This document shows positions 53,234 to 64,000 of a stretch of DNA of 64,000 bases, one piece after another. A program made the translations under genes and the position numbers. Location: contig JADKGY010000001.1 of the NCBI GenBank assembly GCA_016722045.1, positions 1,240,001 to 1,304,000 on the forward strand, given 5' to 3'. The notes below the pieces were generated by a model that was not told the DNA's origin, did not search any database, and was given only the letters and a program-made list of their open reading frames with translations. This stretch comes from Candidatus Opimibacter skivensis. GTDB lineage: Bacteria > Bacteroidota > Bacteroidia > Chitinophagales > Saprospiraceae. The first letter of the stretch is position 1, and the number at the start of each line of letters is the position of its first letter.

Positions 53234-56200
53234 TCACCGGATCAGCGTAATATCTCCAAACCTGGTCACCCTCACCCCATCTTGAAATTCCGCTATAAGT
53301 TTGTAAGCATATACCCCTGCGTTAAGCGGCTTACCATTCATGAGCCCATCCCAGGCTACGGCTGAATCTTCAGGCTGACCATGAAGCTGACTGAATACGA
53401 GATTTCCCCAACGATCAAAAATGGCGAACTCTTCAATTTCTTTAAGTCCTCTACTTGTGCTGATCATCAAAAGATCATTGACCTGATCACCATTAGGAGA
53501 GAATATATTTGGCACGAATACATCATGATTGATGAAGACATCTATGATGACCTCATCTTCACTCGTGCATCCGTTTTCATCCGTTGCTGTTACACTGAAT
53601 GCAGAGCCTTTATTTATTTCAATCATTCTTGATCCACAATTATCGCAAAGCCGATCTGACCATGTGAATTGCAAAAGACCTGTCGGTTGTCCATTTATGA
53701 CCGGAGCAAGGTCAAAGCTAGTGCCATACAATACAGTTGTATCTGATCCTAAACTCAATGTCCAATGATCAGGCTCTGTCAATAAAAATTGTTCTTCACT
53801 CAGGCATCCATTTTGATCCAAGATTCTTAATTCATGATTCCCAGGCATCAAATCGTGATAGGAAAGATCCATCTGGAATGAACTGCTGTCAAGAGAAGTG
53901 ACATATGGCGCTACACCACCCTGCATACCGGACAATGACACAACTCCTGATTGATCACCAAAACACAGTATGTTTTCAATCACAAGATTATAGTCAATAC
54001 CCGTTGGCTCTGAGATATTCACGGAAGACGAAGCAGTACATCCATGGTTATCTGTAACGGTTAAATTATAATCACCGGCCTTTAGGTTTGAAACATCAGG
54101 CGTCTTATTTCCATTCGACCACAAATAGGAAAGTGGCATAGACCCACCCGATCTTATTTCAACCATCGCTGTACCAATACTGTCTCCATGACAAGGCACA
54201 TTATACCCATTGTAATCACTCGTGTTTTGAATGGCGATGTCAAACGGAGATACACTCTCTATAAATATAGTATCCAATATTTGTAGCCCATTGGCTGTAG
54301 TCAAAACAATATAAGACTCCCCCTGAATGTCAAATGGAAAAGTATAAATTCCGGATGAAGGAAAATCATAAAAACCGACTTGATCCACATGCACCCAAAG
54401 CAAACTAAATGGACCCGTCCCGATCTGCAGATCAACGGTCACCCATGCAGAATCACCATAACATACAGGTTGCTGAACAGACATTGTTGCCTGAAAATGG
54501 CAAATATCTATTGGTAAAAGATTTGTAGTCGTCACCACAAGACTGTCACACCCAACACTGTTTGTTAAATGTCGAGTTACAACTCCAGTGTCCAAAGGCT
54601 CACACGTGCTGATTGTAAGATAGGTTGTGTCAGAAGCAAGCAATCCTACGAAGCTGGAGATGATACTATCACAACCAAATTGATTGGTCAGATCTGAATA
54701 GAAAAATCCGGCGTTTGCAGGTATACATGTAGTTGAAAAAATAAAAGTTGTATCCGATCCTGCGTAGAACAGGGTGCTCATGACAAGACTATCACAACCC
54801 ATCGCATTGACATACAGCGACGATGTCGTGCCGGTATCTGCATATGTACATGTCATTGCAAAAATCAAAGTTGTATCTGAAAGTGAAAATGAAGTATTGG
54901 TGATCACAAGGCTGTCACATCCGAACATATTAGGTAAAGTCTGCATCGTGATACCTGCTCCGGCGGGATCGCAAGTGGTCAGAAATAATATTGTTGTATC
55001 CGATTCCAGAAGATATGTATTTGTGATGACCATACTATCACACCCCACCTGGTTAGTCAGTATCTGAACGATTTGACCTGTATCAGATATCATGCAAGAG
55101 AAAAGCACTATCGAAGTCGTATCCGAGGGCAACAGCATAACTTCTGTGATGACTGTACTATCACAATTGCCCTCATTGATAGTTGTGATCGTAGTCCCTG
55201 CAAGAGCAGGATCACAGGTCGTGGATATAATCCATGCGGTGTCAAAAGGGGCAAAAATAAGCTCTGTGATGACGATACTATCACAATGGTATACTGAAGA
55301 AAAAGTATCAATGTACGAACCAGCCTGTGTCTGAAACGCACCCTGCAGATATAGTGAATCACCCGGACAAAGCTTTTTAGTGGTCATCATTTCAAAAGCA
55401 TTTACAGGTGTAATCTGAATCTCAACTACACTATCGCAACCTGTTGAACTAGGGATTAACTCAGTACCTGACCATATCCCGTTTCCATACGTATGATTAT
55501 TTACAACAATCGTATTGCTTCCACATAACACTGTATCCAATATAGTCGTGTATCCTGAAAATTGTGTGATCGTTATGCAACTTGTAGACGTGCCGCACTC
55601 ATTGACCAATTCAAGACATAAATCTGCATTGGGTGTATTGCTCCATTGTACCTGAAGCGTATTGGTCCCTTGTCCGCTGATGATGTTGATACCCGAAGTG
55701 ATGCTCCAGTTATATTCATCTACTGCAACATCGAAAGGAACTGTATAGGTACCAAATTCTCCCGGGCAAAGAAAAGGAGGCCCCGTAATCTGTGCCGGAA
55801 ATGGAATAATACCAATATGGGCATTGAGGCATGCACTACTTGAATGACAAAGTGTTTCAACAGTCAGGCACACATTTGCATTTCCAACTCCATTCCAAAA
55901 CACCTTGAGTTGATCTGTACCTTGTCCACTGATGATAGCACCTGCAGATGAAGGAGTCCATGTATACGAAAGGATATTCGTTCCGGGGGCAAATGAAGCT
56001 GTATAGATTGCTATATCCCCATCACACAATAAAGTATCTCCTGTGATCACAGGAACAGGGGCCACGTCACCAAAGACAGTAATCGAGACAGAATCCTGAG
56101 CCTGGCAGAGTTCAATCAAAGAAAGATCATCAATGCCATAATCATTTCCTTCATCAGGGATTCCACTTGCATTGATCAAACAAATATGCGCAAATACAGA

Positions 56201-56894
56201 ATCACCTGAATACCAGAAGAGTATCTGATAGTCCTCCATTAAAACTTACAAGCAAAGTGGGAGGAGCATTAACATTGAACGGACATGCCCAGCCTGTAAA
56301 CATGTAGTAGTGATAAGGAAGGACAGGTATAGTCTGACACCAAACGGTATCAATAGTTGACGTACCATTGATGAGCATCATATTGACACCGGCCCCACCA
56401 GTATGATCTGCACAATTAGGCCATGTGTCATTGACGAGAATAGGATTGTCAATTAAAGTATATGTACCATTCGGGTACATTTCATTCTGCATGCCGGGCA
56501 TATCAGAGACAAAGGTTTGCTCACTATAAAAACCTGTATTGCCTTGTTCGAAATTACTATTGACAACAAGATTATGATTAGCAGTATCAAATCCCAATGC
56601 TGTTAAAGTATAAGTTATAGCACTATCAATGGTAGCTGTTGGATGAAGAACGAAAGGATCATTTAGACCATCATGTGGTGTCCATTCCAGAAACGCAGAA
56701 TCACCGATTATGGAGCCCTGAAGAATGAGTTGACCACCGATACAAATGGAGGTATCATGTCCGGCATCTACGATAAGATTACATGAAGAGAAAAGCGCGC
56801 GACCATCGATTACGGTTTTGGGAATAGATTTCGGTTTCCCGGGCGAAAACCAGCAGATCAATAACAATATCCATGGTGCTGTCCAATACCCCAT
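53234..56894 (-). pseudogene. Giant T9SS type-B surface protein, copy A, frameshifted
   Basis: Two frames: 56202-56894 (N-terminal, 230 codons, ending SFNGGLSDTLLVFR) and 53234-56239 (1001 codons). Ignoring the break at about 56215 the protein is about 1220 residues: signal sequence, a lectin-like N-terminal domain (NSNFEQGNTGFYSEQTF), two PKD/Ig-like domains, about six 40-residue repeats of the form GCDSLVITxxxLLxSDTTxxxxTxCxPAxxG, SprB-like repeats (MPLSYLWSNGNKTPDVSNLKAG) and a gliding-motility type C-terminal domain (VFVPNIFSPNGDQVNDLLMIS ... AGVYAYKLIAEF). Secreted by T9SS and retained at the surface. A tandem paralogue follows upstream. Confidence 0.85.
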
Positions 56895-57030
56895 ATGTTA
56901 TGAATCTGACCGAAAGGGTGTACGTAGAATTAAATGAGACAATTATACCCTCAAAACTACAAAACTAAGGCCAAGTCGATCCGGCAGACTGTATAGCATT
57001 GAAATTCAGAGAACTATCATCTTAAACCTC

Positions 57031-60000
57031 TCATCTTATCAGCGTAACATCACCGAATCTGGTCTCATGAAGATTATCCTCAAATACGACTACCAGCTTG
57101 TAGGTATACACACCCATATTTAGAGGTTTCCCATTAAGAACACCATTCCAGGCTGTGGGAGGATCATTGGATTGAAAATGAAATTTTTGGAAGACCAGGC
57201 TTCCCCACCGGTCATAAATAGTGAGTTCTTCAATTTCTTTTATTCCCTGACCAGAACTAATCATGAACAGATCATTCACCTGATCACCATCAGGAGAGAA
57301 AATATTGGAATGAATAAATCACGATTGACTGAAACGCTTATTCTGATTTCATCTACACTAGTGCATCCGTTTTCATCAGTTGCAGTTAAGCTGAATAAGG
57401 AAGTAGTCTTAATTTCAAATATTCTTGATCCACAACTATCACATTGATTGTCTGACCAGGTGTAATTTACTTTTCCATTTGGCAGACCATAAACAAAAGG
57501 TTTAATTTCAAATTGGGCACCATAATTAACCGTTGTATCCGAACCTAAATCTATGGACCAATCAGATGGATCCGACAGCTCAAATTGTTGTTCACTCGCG
57601 CATCCATTTTGATCTTTAATGACAAGGTCATGGTTTCCTGGTAACAAGGTCTGATAGGACAGAACTGACTGAAATGAATTGTTATCCAGTGAGGTAATCA
57701 CAGGGAGCACACCTCCTTGAAGAGCAGACAAAGACACGCCACCTGACATATCCCCAAAACACAAGATGTCATCTATCGTGATCGAATACTGAATTTCCAT
57801 TGGCTCGGTGATCACTATAGAAGTTGAAGTTGCACAGCCATGAATGTCAGTAACTGTTACGCCGTATAACCCTGCTTTAAGATTAGCAACATCATCTGCA
57901 TTCATTCCATTCGACCATTCGAATAAAAATGGAGAAGCTCCACCTGACAATATATTTACTTTCGCTTCTCCGGTACTGTCACCATGACACGCGATACCAT
58001 AGCCATTGTAATCACTTACATTTTGGGCGTCAATTTCGAAAGAAGATAGTGCATCAACATAAATTGTGTCAACTATTTGCAATCCATTCGCAGATGTCAG
58101 GACGATATAAGATTCTCCGGCCACACCGATTGAAAATGAATAAATACCTGCTGAAGGGTATTCATAGCTTAGCATGCTACCCATATGCATCAAATGAATG
58201 TCGAATGGACCCAATCCTGTCTGTAGTTCAAGAATCACCTTCGCTGAGTCACCATAACATAATGGCTGGACAACGGATACAAATGCCTGAAATTGACATA
58301 GATCAACCGGCACAAGCGTTGTCGTCGTGATCACCATACTATCGCATCCAAAACTGTTGGTCAAAGATTGAATCACAACTCCTGTATCCAGGGGTTCACA
58401 ACTGGTAGTCGTCAAATACGTTGTATCTGATTGAAGCAGAGAAACGAAAATGGAGATGACACTGTCGCATCCATTTAGATTTGTAAGATGGGAGATAATT
58501 AATCCAGAATTTGCGGGATTGCATGTAGTACCGGTGATGAATGTTGTATCAGATCCTGCATAATTCGTCGTGCTGATGACGAGACTATCACAACCCATTG
58601 CATTCACATATAGTGTGAAAGTTTCTCCAGTATCCGCATAGGTGCATGTCAGTACATTGATTAAAGTCGTATCTGAAAGTAAAAATGAAGTTGTTGTGAT
58701 CACCAGGCTATCGCAACCGTTGTTATTGCTCAATGTCTGCATCATGACTCCTGTCATCGCCGGATCGCAGGATGTAAGAAAAAGCAAAGTAGTATCCGAT
58801 TGAAGCAGGAAAGTATTTGTGATGACCAGGCTGTCACATCCGGCCTGGTTAGTCAGCATTTGCAAAGTTTGACCGGTATCAGATGTCATGCAAGAGAAAA
58901 GTGATATCGTGGTTGTATCTGAAACCAGCAACAAAACTGTGGTGATGACTGTGCTATCACAATTACCCTGACTGTATGAAGTAATTGTCGTGCCGGCTGA
59001 GGCAGGATCGCAGGTAGTGGAAACAATCCAGGTAGTGTCAAATGGAGAAACAATAACTTCAGTGATCACCAGACTATCACAATTTGAAATGGTTGTAAAC
59101 GAATCGATATAGGATCCTGCCTGGGTTTGAAATGCGCCTTGTAGAAATATCGAATCACCGGGACACAGATATTTGGTATACATAAATTCAAGCGATGTTG
59201 CTTCCGTGATATTTATCTGCACGATACTATCACATCCATTCATTCCTGTGAAATGTTCAATCCCTGTCCAGACACCGTTGCCATAAGCATGTCCATTGAT
59301 TATGATCGTTGTTCCCAGACAAAGAACAGTATCAAAGTTTGACGCGTGATCTGCAAGCAATGTCAGAAAGGTGCAATTTTCCGTGGTGCCACACACATTA
59401 GTTACTTCCAGACAAATTTCCACCTCCCCTGAAATAGAACCTTGTATTTCAATTTCATTTGTGCCACTTCCACTGATGATTGATACACCTGAAGGAATCA
59501 TCCAATTATACACATCATCCGGATCAATCTCAGGCGTATAAAGAGACGCTATCTCTCCCGGACAAAGCGAGCCCGGTCCTGAAATGAGCGGAGGATCAGG
59601 CACATCGCCTACTGTCACCTCCAGACATCCTTCGTTCATATCACATCGTGTTTCAATCATGAGGCATAGATCCTCTATCTGGGGAACATCCCATCGTATT
59701 GTAACCTGCGTAGTGCCCTGTCCATTAATCAATGTAGCACCGGAAGGTATATTCCAGTGGTACGAAAGAATAGGCGGGTCAGGTGGAAAATCAACAGTAT
59801 ATATTCCTGTTTCACCAGCACAAAGAAATGTAGGTCCATCGATTTCAGGTTCAGGTGCTGTCTCCTGATAAAGAGTGATACTGACCTGATCCTGTACAGC
59901 ACACAATGCTACAATCGAAATATCATCTATTGCAAAATCATTTCCACCTGAGGCTGTATTGAGATTGAGTATACAGATTGTTGCTGTTGTATTGACACCG

Positions 60001-60728
60001 GAATTCCAGTTGGCATTGAAGGGTATCCATTGACAGGGTATCGGAGTGGCATTGACTACATTTCCAATTTGTATTCCGTTGATTGAAAATCTCAAATGTG
60101 CAGGAGACGACGGACTGACTGAAGCGACCCATGCAGATACATTGTACCATGTATTGGGTGTGATCGTAATGGTTTGACACCAGACATTCTGAAAAGAAGG
60201 AGCGCCATTCAGCACCATCATATTGCCACCGCCGGTATGATCCCCGCATGCAGAGAAACCGGTGTGTACCAGGTTTGGATTATTGATCACTGTATATGTC
60301 CCGGCGGGTACCATTTCATTCTGGACATTGGGCAGGTCGGCGACATAGTTGTAATCTGTTGTGAAACCCGTATTACCCATTGAGAAGTCACCATTGACAA
60401 TAAGATTTGGGTTGTTGGAATCAATGGCATAACCGGTCAATGTGTAGGTGATAGGTCCAGTGATGTTGGCCACTGGATTGAGGATCAATGGATTGTTCAG
60501 GCCTGCCGAAGGCGTCCATTGGAAGAAAATTGCATTCCCTTCAATTGAACCCATGAGGCCAAGTAAACCGGATGGGAAGCAAACATTGGTGTCAGGGCCT
60601 GCGTCAACTGTAAGATCGCATGATAGGGCAAGTTCACTTGCCTGATTTTCAAATGTGAAAGAAAGAGATTGTTTCTGTGGGATAAACCATAACAGTAAAA
60701 GGATGCCTGATACTGTCCATTGTACCAT
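57031..60728 (-). pseudogene. Giant T9SS type-B surface protein, copy B, frameshifted
   Basis: Two frames: 57276-60728 (1150 codons) ending NRDLFIPIFSLLMVIR, and 57031-57279 (82 codons) starting MNDLFMISSGQG. Copy A shows what is expected, VPNIFSPNGDQVNDL. Here CCAAATATTTTC reads CCAATATTTTC, i.e. one A lost at about 57309, which destroys the T9SS sorting domain. Otherwise the layout matches copy A domain by domain: N-terminal carbohydrate-binding-like region (NGDFSMGNTGFTTDYNY), PKD-like domains, six GCDSLVIT repeats and SprB-like repeats. It lies 136 bp upstream of copy A, so the pair is a tandem duplication. Confidence 0.87.
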
Positions 60729-60790
60729 AATTCATCAGTTGGTTAAAGAGGGTGACTAGATAGGACTAAGGTAATTAGAAGTATGAGAAA

Positions 60791-60902
60791 TGAGTAACGA
60801 ATAACGAGTAACGAATAACGAGTAACGAATAACGAGTAACGAATAACGAGTAACGAGTAATGAATAGCAATAACGAATAACGAATAACGAATAACGAATA
60901 AC
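60791..60902. repeat. GAGTAACGAATAAC tandem array
   Basis: About fifteen degenerate 7-bp ACGARTA units over 112 bp in the 307-bp gap between rseP and the giant protein gene. It is the longest example of the family also seen at 21281-21333 and 21510-21578. Nothing else is seen in the gap. Confidence 0.85.
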
Positions 60903-61035
60903 TGTAATGAATATCGAGCGCGCGAGGACCCCCGCCTATGAAGCAAAGTAGGGGGAGTAAATTACGAATCAAAAAACCACCACTATAAAACAGAAAGAAA
61001 CTTTCTATAAAATGGAATAAAAAAGTTTTTCACTT

Positions 61036-62373
61036 TTATTTTCCAAACAATCGCATGATGTCAAGTCCATTGGCAAAAACAAGCAGACCTAATACAAGTG
61101 CAAATCCTACATACGTAGCATATTCCATAAACTTATCACCCGGTTTTTTACCTGTCGCGACTTCCCATAAAAGAAACATCACATGACCTCCATCCAAAGC
61201 AGGGATCGGCAATAAATTCATAATCGCAAGGATAAATGAAAGTATACCGGTAATGCGCCAGAATGCTTCCCAATCCCAAGAGGTTGAAAATAATTTTGTG
61301 ATCGAAATAAAACCTCCAAGACTATCCTTTGCTTTGACTTTTCCTTTGAAAATCTGTGCTATTCCCTTAAACCAATCACCCATGAAGGAAACACCATCAT
61401 GAAACCCTGCGGGAATAGCAGAAGCCAATGAATAATCCTCGCGGGCTGTCCACTTGAAATCATGAGGGGTCATTAAGACAATTCCGATTTTTCCTTTTTC
61501 ATTTATAGTGATCGACGTATGTTGTTCAACGCCGTTTCGCGTATATCCCAAATCAATCGTTTTACCTTTTGATTCACTAAACGCTTTCATCACCTCATGT
61601 TGAAACATCATGGGCTTTCCATCGATGGAAACGATATGATCATCCTTTTGCAACCCGGCCTTTTCAGCATTCGATTTTTCACTGACTTCGCCGACTACAA
61701 ATGGAATTCTGGGGCCAATGATAGTATAGTCTTTATAGAAATTGGAAGCCAGTACGGGTATAAATTTAGGATCAACATTGACTGTCACATCCTGGGAATC
61801 TCTATGGACAATTATATCTTTCGCATTGTTGAGTACGATCTGGCGACGCAACATATTTGCGGAAAACTCCTCCATTTTTTCACCACCGACGGAAAGGATC
61901 TTATCACCATCCATCAGTCCTATTTTTGTACCTAATGAATCAGCGTAGATACCATATTCCATTTTATCATTGACGAGGTATTCTTTTCCATATACCCAAA
62001 GCATCATTCCGAAAATCAGGAAGCCAAGGAGAAAATTTACGGTAACGCCACCAAGCATGATGATCAGTCGCTGCCAAGCGGGCTTCGATCTGAATTCCCA
62101 TGGCTGAGGTGGTGCTTTCAATTGCTCAAGATCCATGCTTTCATCTACCATTCCGGCGATTTTGACATATCCACCGAGTGGCAGCCAACCGATGCCATAC
62201 TCTGTTTCACCGATTTTCTTCTTAACCAATGAAAATTTAGGATCGAAAAAGAGATAAAATTTTTCAACACGGGTTTTAAACCATTTTGCAGGAATAAAAT
62301 GCCCCATTTCATGCAGAACTACTAATATGGAAAGGCTCAGAATTAGCTGAGCTATCATTATCACAATACCCAT
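61036..62373 (-). CDS. rseP: Site-2 protease RseP
   Basis: 445 residues. Intramembrane zinc metalloprotease that cleaves anti-sigma factors and leftover signal peptides. The zinc-binding HEMGH is at about residue 21, the second motif NLLPIPALDGGHVMFLL is near 395, and two PDZ regions lie between (YGIYADSLGTKIGLMDGDKILSV and SNAEKAGLQKDDHIVSIDG). Four membrane segments fit the family. It is divergent from rsmE with a 95-bp shared upstream region. Confidence 0.95.
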   Translation of the reverse strand: MGIVIMIAQLILSLSILVVLHEMGHFIPAKWFKTRVEKFYLFFDPKFSLVKKKIGETEYGIGWLPLGGYVKIAGMVDESMDLEQLKAPPQPWEFRSKPAWQRLIIMLGGVTVNFLLGFLIFGMMLWVYGKEYLVNDKMEYGIYADSLGTKIGLMDGDKILSVGGEKMEEFSANMLRRQIVLNNAKDIIVHRDSQDVTVNVDPKFIPVLASNFYKDYTIIGPRIPFVVGEVSEKSNAEKAGLQKDDHIVSIDGKPMMFQHEVMKAFSESKGKTIDLGYTRNGVEQHTSITINEKGKIGIVLMTPHDFKWTAREDYSLASAIPAGFHDGVSFMGDWFKGIAQIFKGKVKAKDSLGGFISITKLFSTSWDWEAFWRITGILSFILAIMNLLPIPALDGGHVMFLLWEVATGKKPGDKFMEYATYVGFALVLGLLVFANGLDIMRLFGK

Positions 62374-62468
62374 TTATATGGAAAATTTGGTGAATTAATG
62401 CTTAAGATGCTGATAAACGATAGTTTTGGCTTTTATGTTTCAAAACGAACGCGTGAAAATAGGCAATT

Positions 62469-63221
62469 ATGGGGGTTAATTCCCTTCATTGGTACTACCT
62501 GGCCTCTCTCGGAAAGACCGGAGATGTTGTTTCCCTCACGGGAGATGAGTGGCATCATGCCTATCATGTACTTCGCCTGACGACCGGTGAGCCTATCATC
62601 CTGACTGATGGGAAAGGGAACTGTATGAAAGGCATGATCAGGTCAGCTTCAAAACATGAAGGCCAGATTGAGCTTGCAGATGATCTTCATGCTGAATTTC
62701 AAAATCCAAGGAAATACAAGCTATCCATAGGTATCTCACCAACCAAAAATATAGACAGAACCGAATTTGCAATTGAGAAACTTGTCGAATTAGGTGTAGA
62801 TGAAATCTGTTTTCTTGCTTGCAGACATGCTGAGCGAACTCATCTACGTATAGACAGAATTGAAAAAATAATAATAGCCGCTGCAAAACAATCGAGGAAA
62901 ATATTTTTCCCAAGGCTAATTGATCTGACACCGCCCGTGCAGTATGTTAATCAAAAGCAAACTGAACAACCAGGCATACAAGTACTCTGTTGTCACCTTG
63001 ACGAATCAGGTAAATCAGTAGCAGAAAATTATTTATACGGTCAGGACGTTGTTATGCTGATAGGTCCGGAAGGTGGTTTCGCGGATGAAGAAATCGATGC
63101 ATTGACAGGATTGGCGGTCAAAATGGTTCATCTGGGTCCTTTCAGATTACGGGTCGAAACAGCAGCCATAACAGCTTGTGCTGACATACATTTGTTAAAT
63201 GAATTGAATACCAAAACATGA
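62469..63221 (+). CDS. rsmE: 16S rRNA (uracil(1498)-N(3))-methyltransferase RsmE
   Basis: 250 residues. SPOUT-class methyltransferase with an N-terminal PUA-like domain (GDEWHHAYHVLRLTTGEPI, the usual H..HVLR motif) and a trefoil-knot C-terminal domain (VVMLIGPEGGFADEEIDAL and HLGPFRLRVETAAITA). The ATG at 62469 gives the normal length. The stop overlaps the next gene by 4 bp. Confidence 0.95.
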   Translation: MGVNSLHWYYLASLGKTGDVVSLTGDEWHHAYHVLRLTTGEPIILTDGKGNCMKGMIRSASKHEGQIELADDLHAEFQNPRKYKLSIGISPTKNIDRTEFAIEKLVELGVDEICFLACRHAERTHLRIDRIEKIIIAAAKQSRKIFFPRLIDLTPPVQYVNQKQTEQPGIQVLCCHLDESGKSVAENYLYGQDVVMLIGPEGGFADEEIDALTGLAVKMVHLGPFRLRVETAAITACADIHLLNELNTKT

Positions 63222-63871
63222 TATACACGCTTATTCTATCTATTTTCTCTTTTTTTTCACCTAATCCGGCAGAAGAGCCTTCGCTCAAGCTAGCGCTACT
63301 CAAATACAACGGCGGTGGTGACTGGTATGCGAATCCAACCTCGCTTACGAATCTTTCAAAGTTTTGCAATGCAAATCTTGGTACGGATCTAAATCCGGAT
63401 TATGCAACTGTTGAAGTCGGTAGTGCTGATTTGTTTAATTATCCGTTTGTACACATGACCGGACATGGAAACGTTGTCTTTTCTCCTTCAGAAGCAGAGA
63501 ACCTCCGTAAATACCTTATCGGAGGAGGATTTCTGCATGCGGATGATAACTATGGGATGGATCCTTATATACGCGTTGCATTGAAGCAGGTTTTCCCTGA
63601 ATTGACTTTAGTAGAATTGCCTTTTGAGCATGAGATATATCATCAGAAATTTCTTTTCCCGAATGGTTTGCCAAAAATACATGAGCATGATGGAAAAGCG
63701 CCTCAGGGTTTTGGTTTAATCTGGGAAGGAAGGCTGATCGTTCTTTATACCTATGAGTGTGATCTGGGTGATGGATGGGAAGATCCTGAAGTGCATCATG
63801 ACCCTGAAGAAATCAGACTGAAAGCACTGCAGATGGGCGCGAATATTGTGTCTTATGTGTTTAAAAATTAA
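63218..63871 (+). CDS. DUF4159 protein
   Basis: 217 residues with a short hydrophobic N-terminus (MIYTLILSIFSFFSPNP), probably a signal peptide. The DUF4159 core is visible: LALLKYNGGGDWYANPTSL, FVHMTGHGNVVFS, LRKYLIGGGFLHADDNYG and LPFEHEIYHQKF. The glutamine-amidotransferase-like fold of this family carries no assigned activity. It is translationally coupled to rsmE. Confidence 0.85.
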   Translation: MIYTLILSIFSFFSPNPAEEPSLKLALLKYNGGGDWYANPTSLTNLSKFCNANLGTDLNPDYATVEVGSADLFNYPFVHMTGHGNVVFSPSEAENLRKYLIGGGFLHADDNYGMDPYIRVALKQVFPELTLVELPFEHEIYHQKFLFPNGLPKIHEHDGKAPQGFGLIWEGRLIVLYTYECDLGDGWEDPEVHHDPEEIRLKALQMGANIVSYVFKN

Positions 63872-63947
63872 ATATCTTGTTAAGAATCAGACTCATATCG
63901 CTTTTTATGCATCAACCTCCTATTTTTACAACAACAATTAGATAACT

Positions 63948-64000
63948 GTGAAAGGCTTAAGCAACATCGACAACCTTTTTGATTCGAACCGGCACTTCCT
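63948..64000 (+). CDS. Start of a gene cut by the right edge
   Basis: GTG at 63948 opens a frame reading MKGLSNIDNLFDSNRHF with no stop before base 64000. The NIDNLFDSNRHF pattern is reminiscent of the N-terminus of beta-carbonic anhydrases (xxLFExNxxW), but 17 residues cannot decide. It follows the DUF4159 gene by 76 bp. Confidence 0.35.
   Translation, partial: MKGLSNIDNLFDSNRHF

Noticed and set aside
60743..60972. Minus-strand ORFs rich in RYSLFVIRYSL
   Set aside because: Direct translation of the ACGARTA tandem array.

Overview
The window reads as chromosomal DNA of a Bacteroidota bacterium, most likely a Saprospiria-like member. The grounds are Por-type (T9SS) C-terminal sorting domains on several secreted proteins, matches to the TAnnTTTG promoter element, a Bacteroidota-type dcw cluster, an E1 alpha-beta fusion of the flavobacterial kind, two-component propeller/LytTR signalling and a PASTA-bearing division transpeptidase. 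Taxon assignment is inference from gene content; no rRNA gene is present. Layout: (1) 1-14580, minus strand: a nearly complete dcw cell-wall/division cluster in transcription order mraZ, rsmH, ftsL-like, ftsI, murE, mraY, murD, ftsW, murG, murC, ftsQ, ftsA (runs off the left edge). It is headed by a three-repeat MraZ operator overlapping a promoter, and is split by two repeat-rich spacers. (2) 14585-17290: AT-rich and repeat-decayed DNA with a frameshifted phospholipase-D-like gene, an orphan Fic-antitoxin-like small ORF and a HicA/HicB module. (3) 17480-22510: an outer-membrane barrel, a small membrane protein, a diheme cytochrome c, a small lipoprotein flanked by a covarying palindromic 95-bp repeat, and a polyprenol-phosphate mannosyltransferase-like GT2. 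(4) 22512-30783: a secreted protein with about 37 copies of a 17-residue head repeat plus an S74 chaperone tail, beside a REC/LytTR split pair, a LytTR response regulator and a propeller histidine kinase. (5) 30867-35975: fused 2-oxoacid dehydrogenase E1, a ChrB-AraC fusion plus a ChrB paralogue, and class I aldolase. (6) 36157-46058: a large metal (probably copper) cluster of two divergent arms. The minus arm has a barrel with a heavy-metal-binding tail, a T9SS thioredoxin-like protein, a CopA-CopB fusion multicopper oxidase, a DUF3347 protein and a small Cys/His secreted protein. The plus arm has a T9SS protein, a small Cys protein, a Met/His-rich barrel, an MbnP-like lipoprotein and a CX4CH cytochrome-like lipoprotein. 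(7) 46440-52520: cold-shock protein, barrel, a 60-bp perfect palindrome, lipoproteins and a frameshifted M28 peptidase. (8) 52587-53222: tRNA-Leu(CAA) and tRNA-Leu(CAG), the latter followed by three tandem 130-bp repeats that each begin with its own 3' end. (9) 53234-60728: two tandem giant T9SS type-B adhesin-like paralogues, both broken by a frameshift. (10) 61036-64000: rseP, rsmE, a DUF4159 gene and the start of another ORF. How the parts work together: region 1 makes lipid II and builds the divisome. Region 6 looks like an envelope metal-handling system whose parts sit in the outer membrane, periplasm and cell surface. Regions 4 and 9 are surface-protein loci. A striking genome-wide trait is that almost every long intergenic gap holds degenerate short tandem repeats or hairpin elements from a few recurring families. 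Four genes carry frameshifts, two of them with a base apparently missing from an A run, so sequencing error must be separated from real decay.
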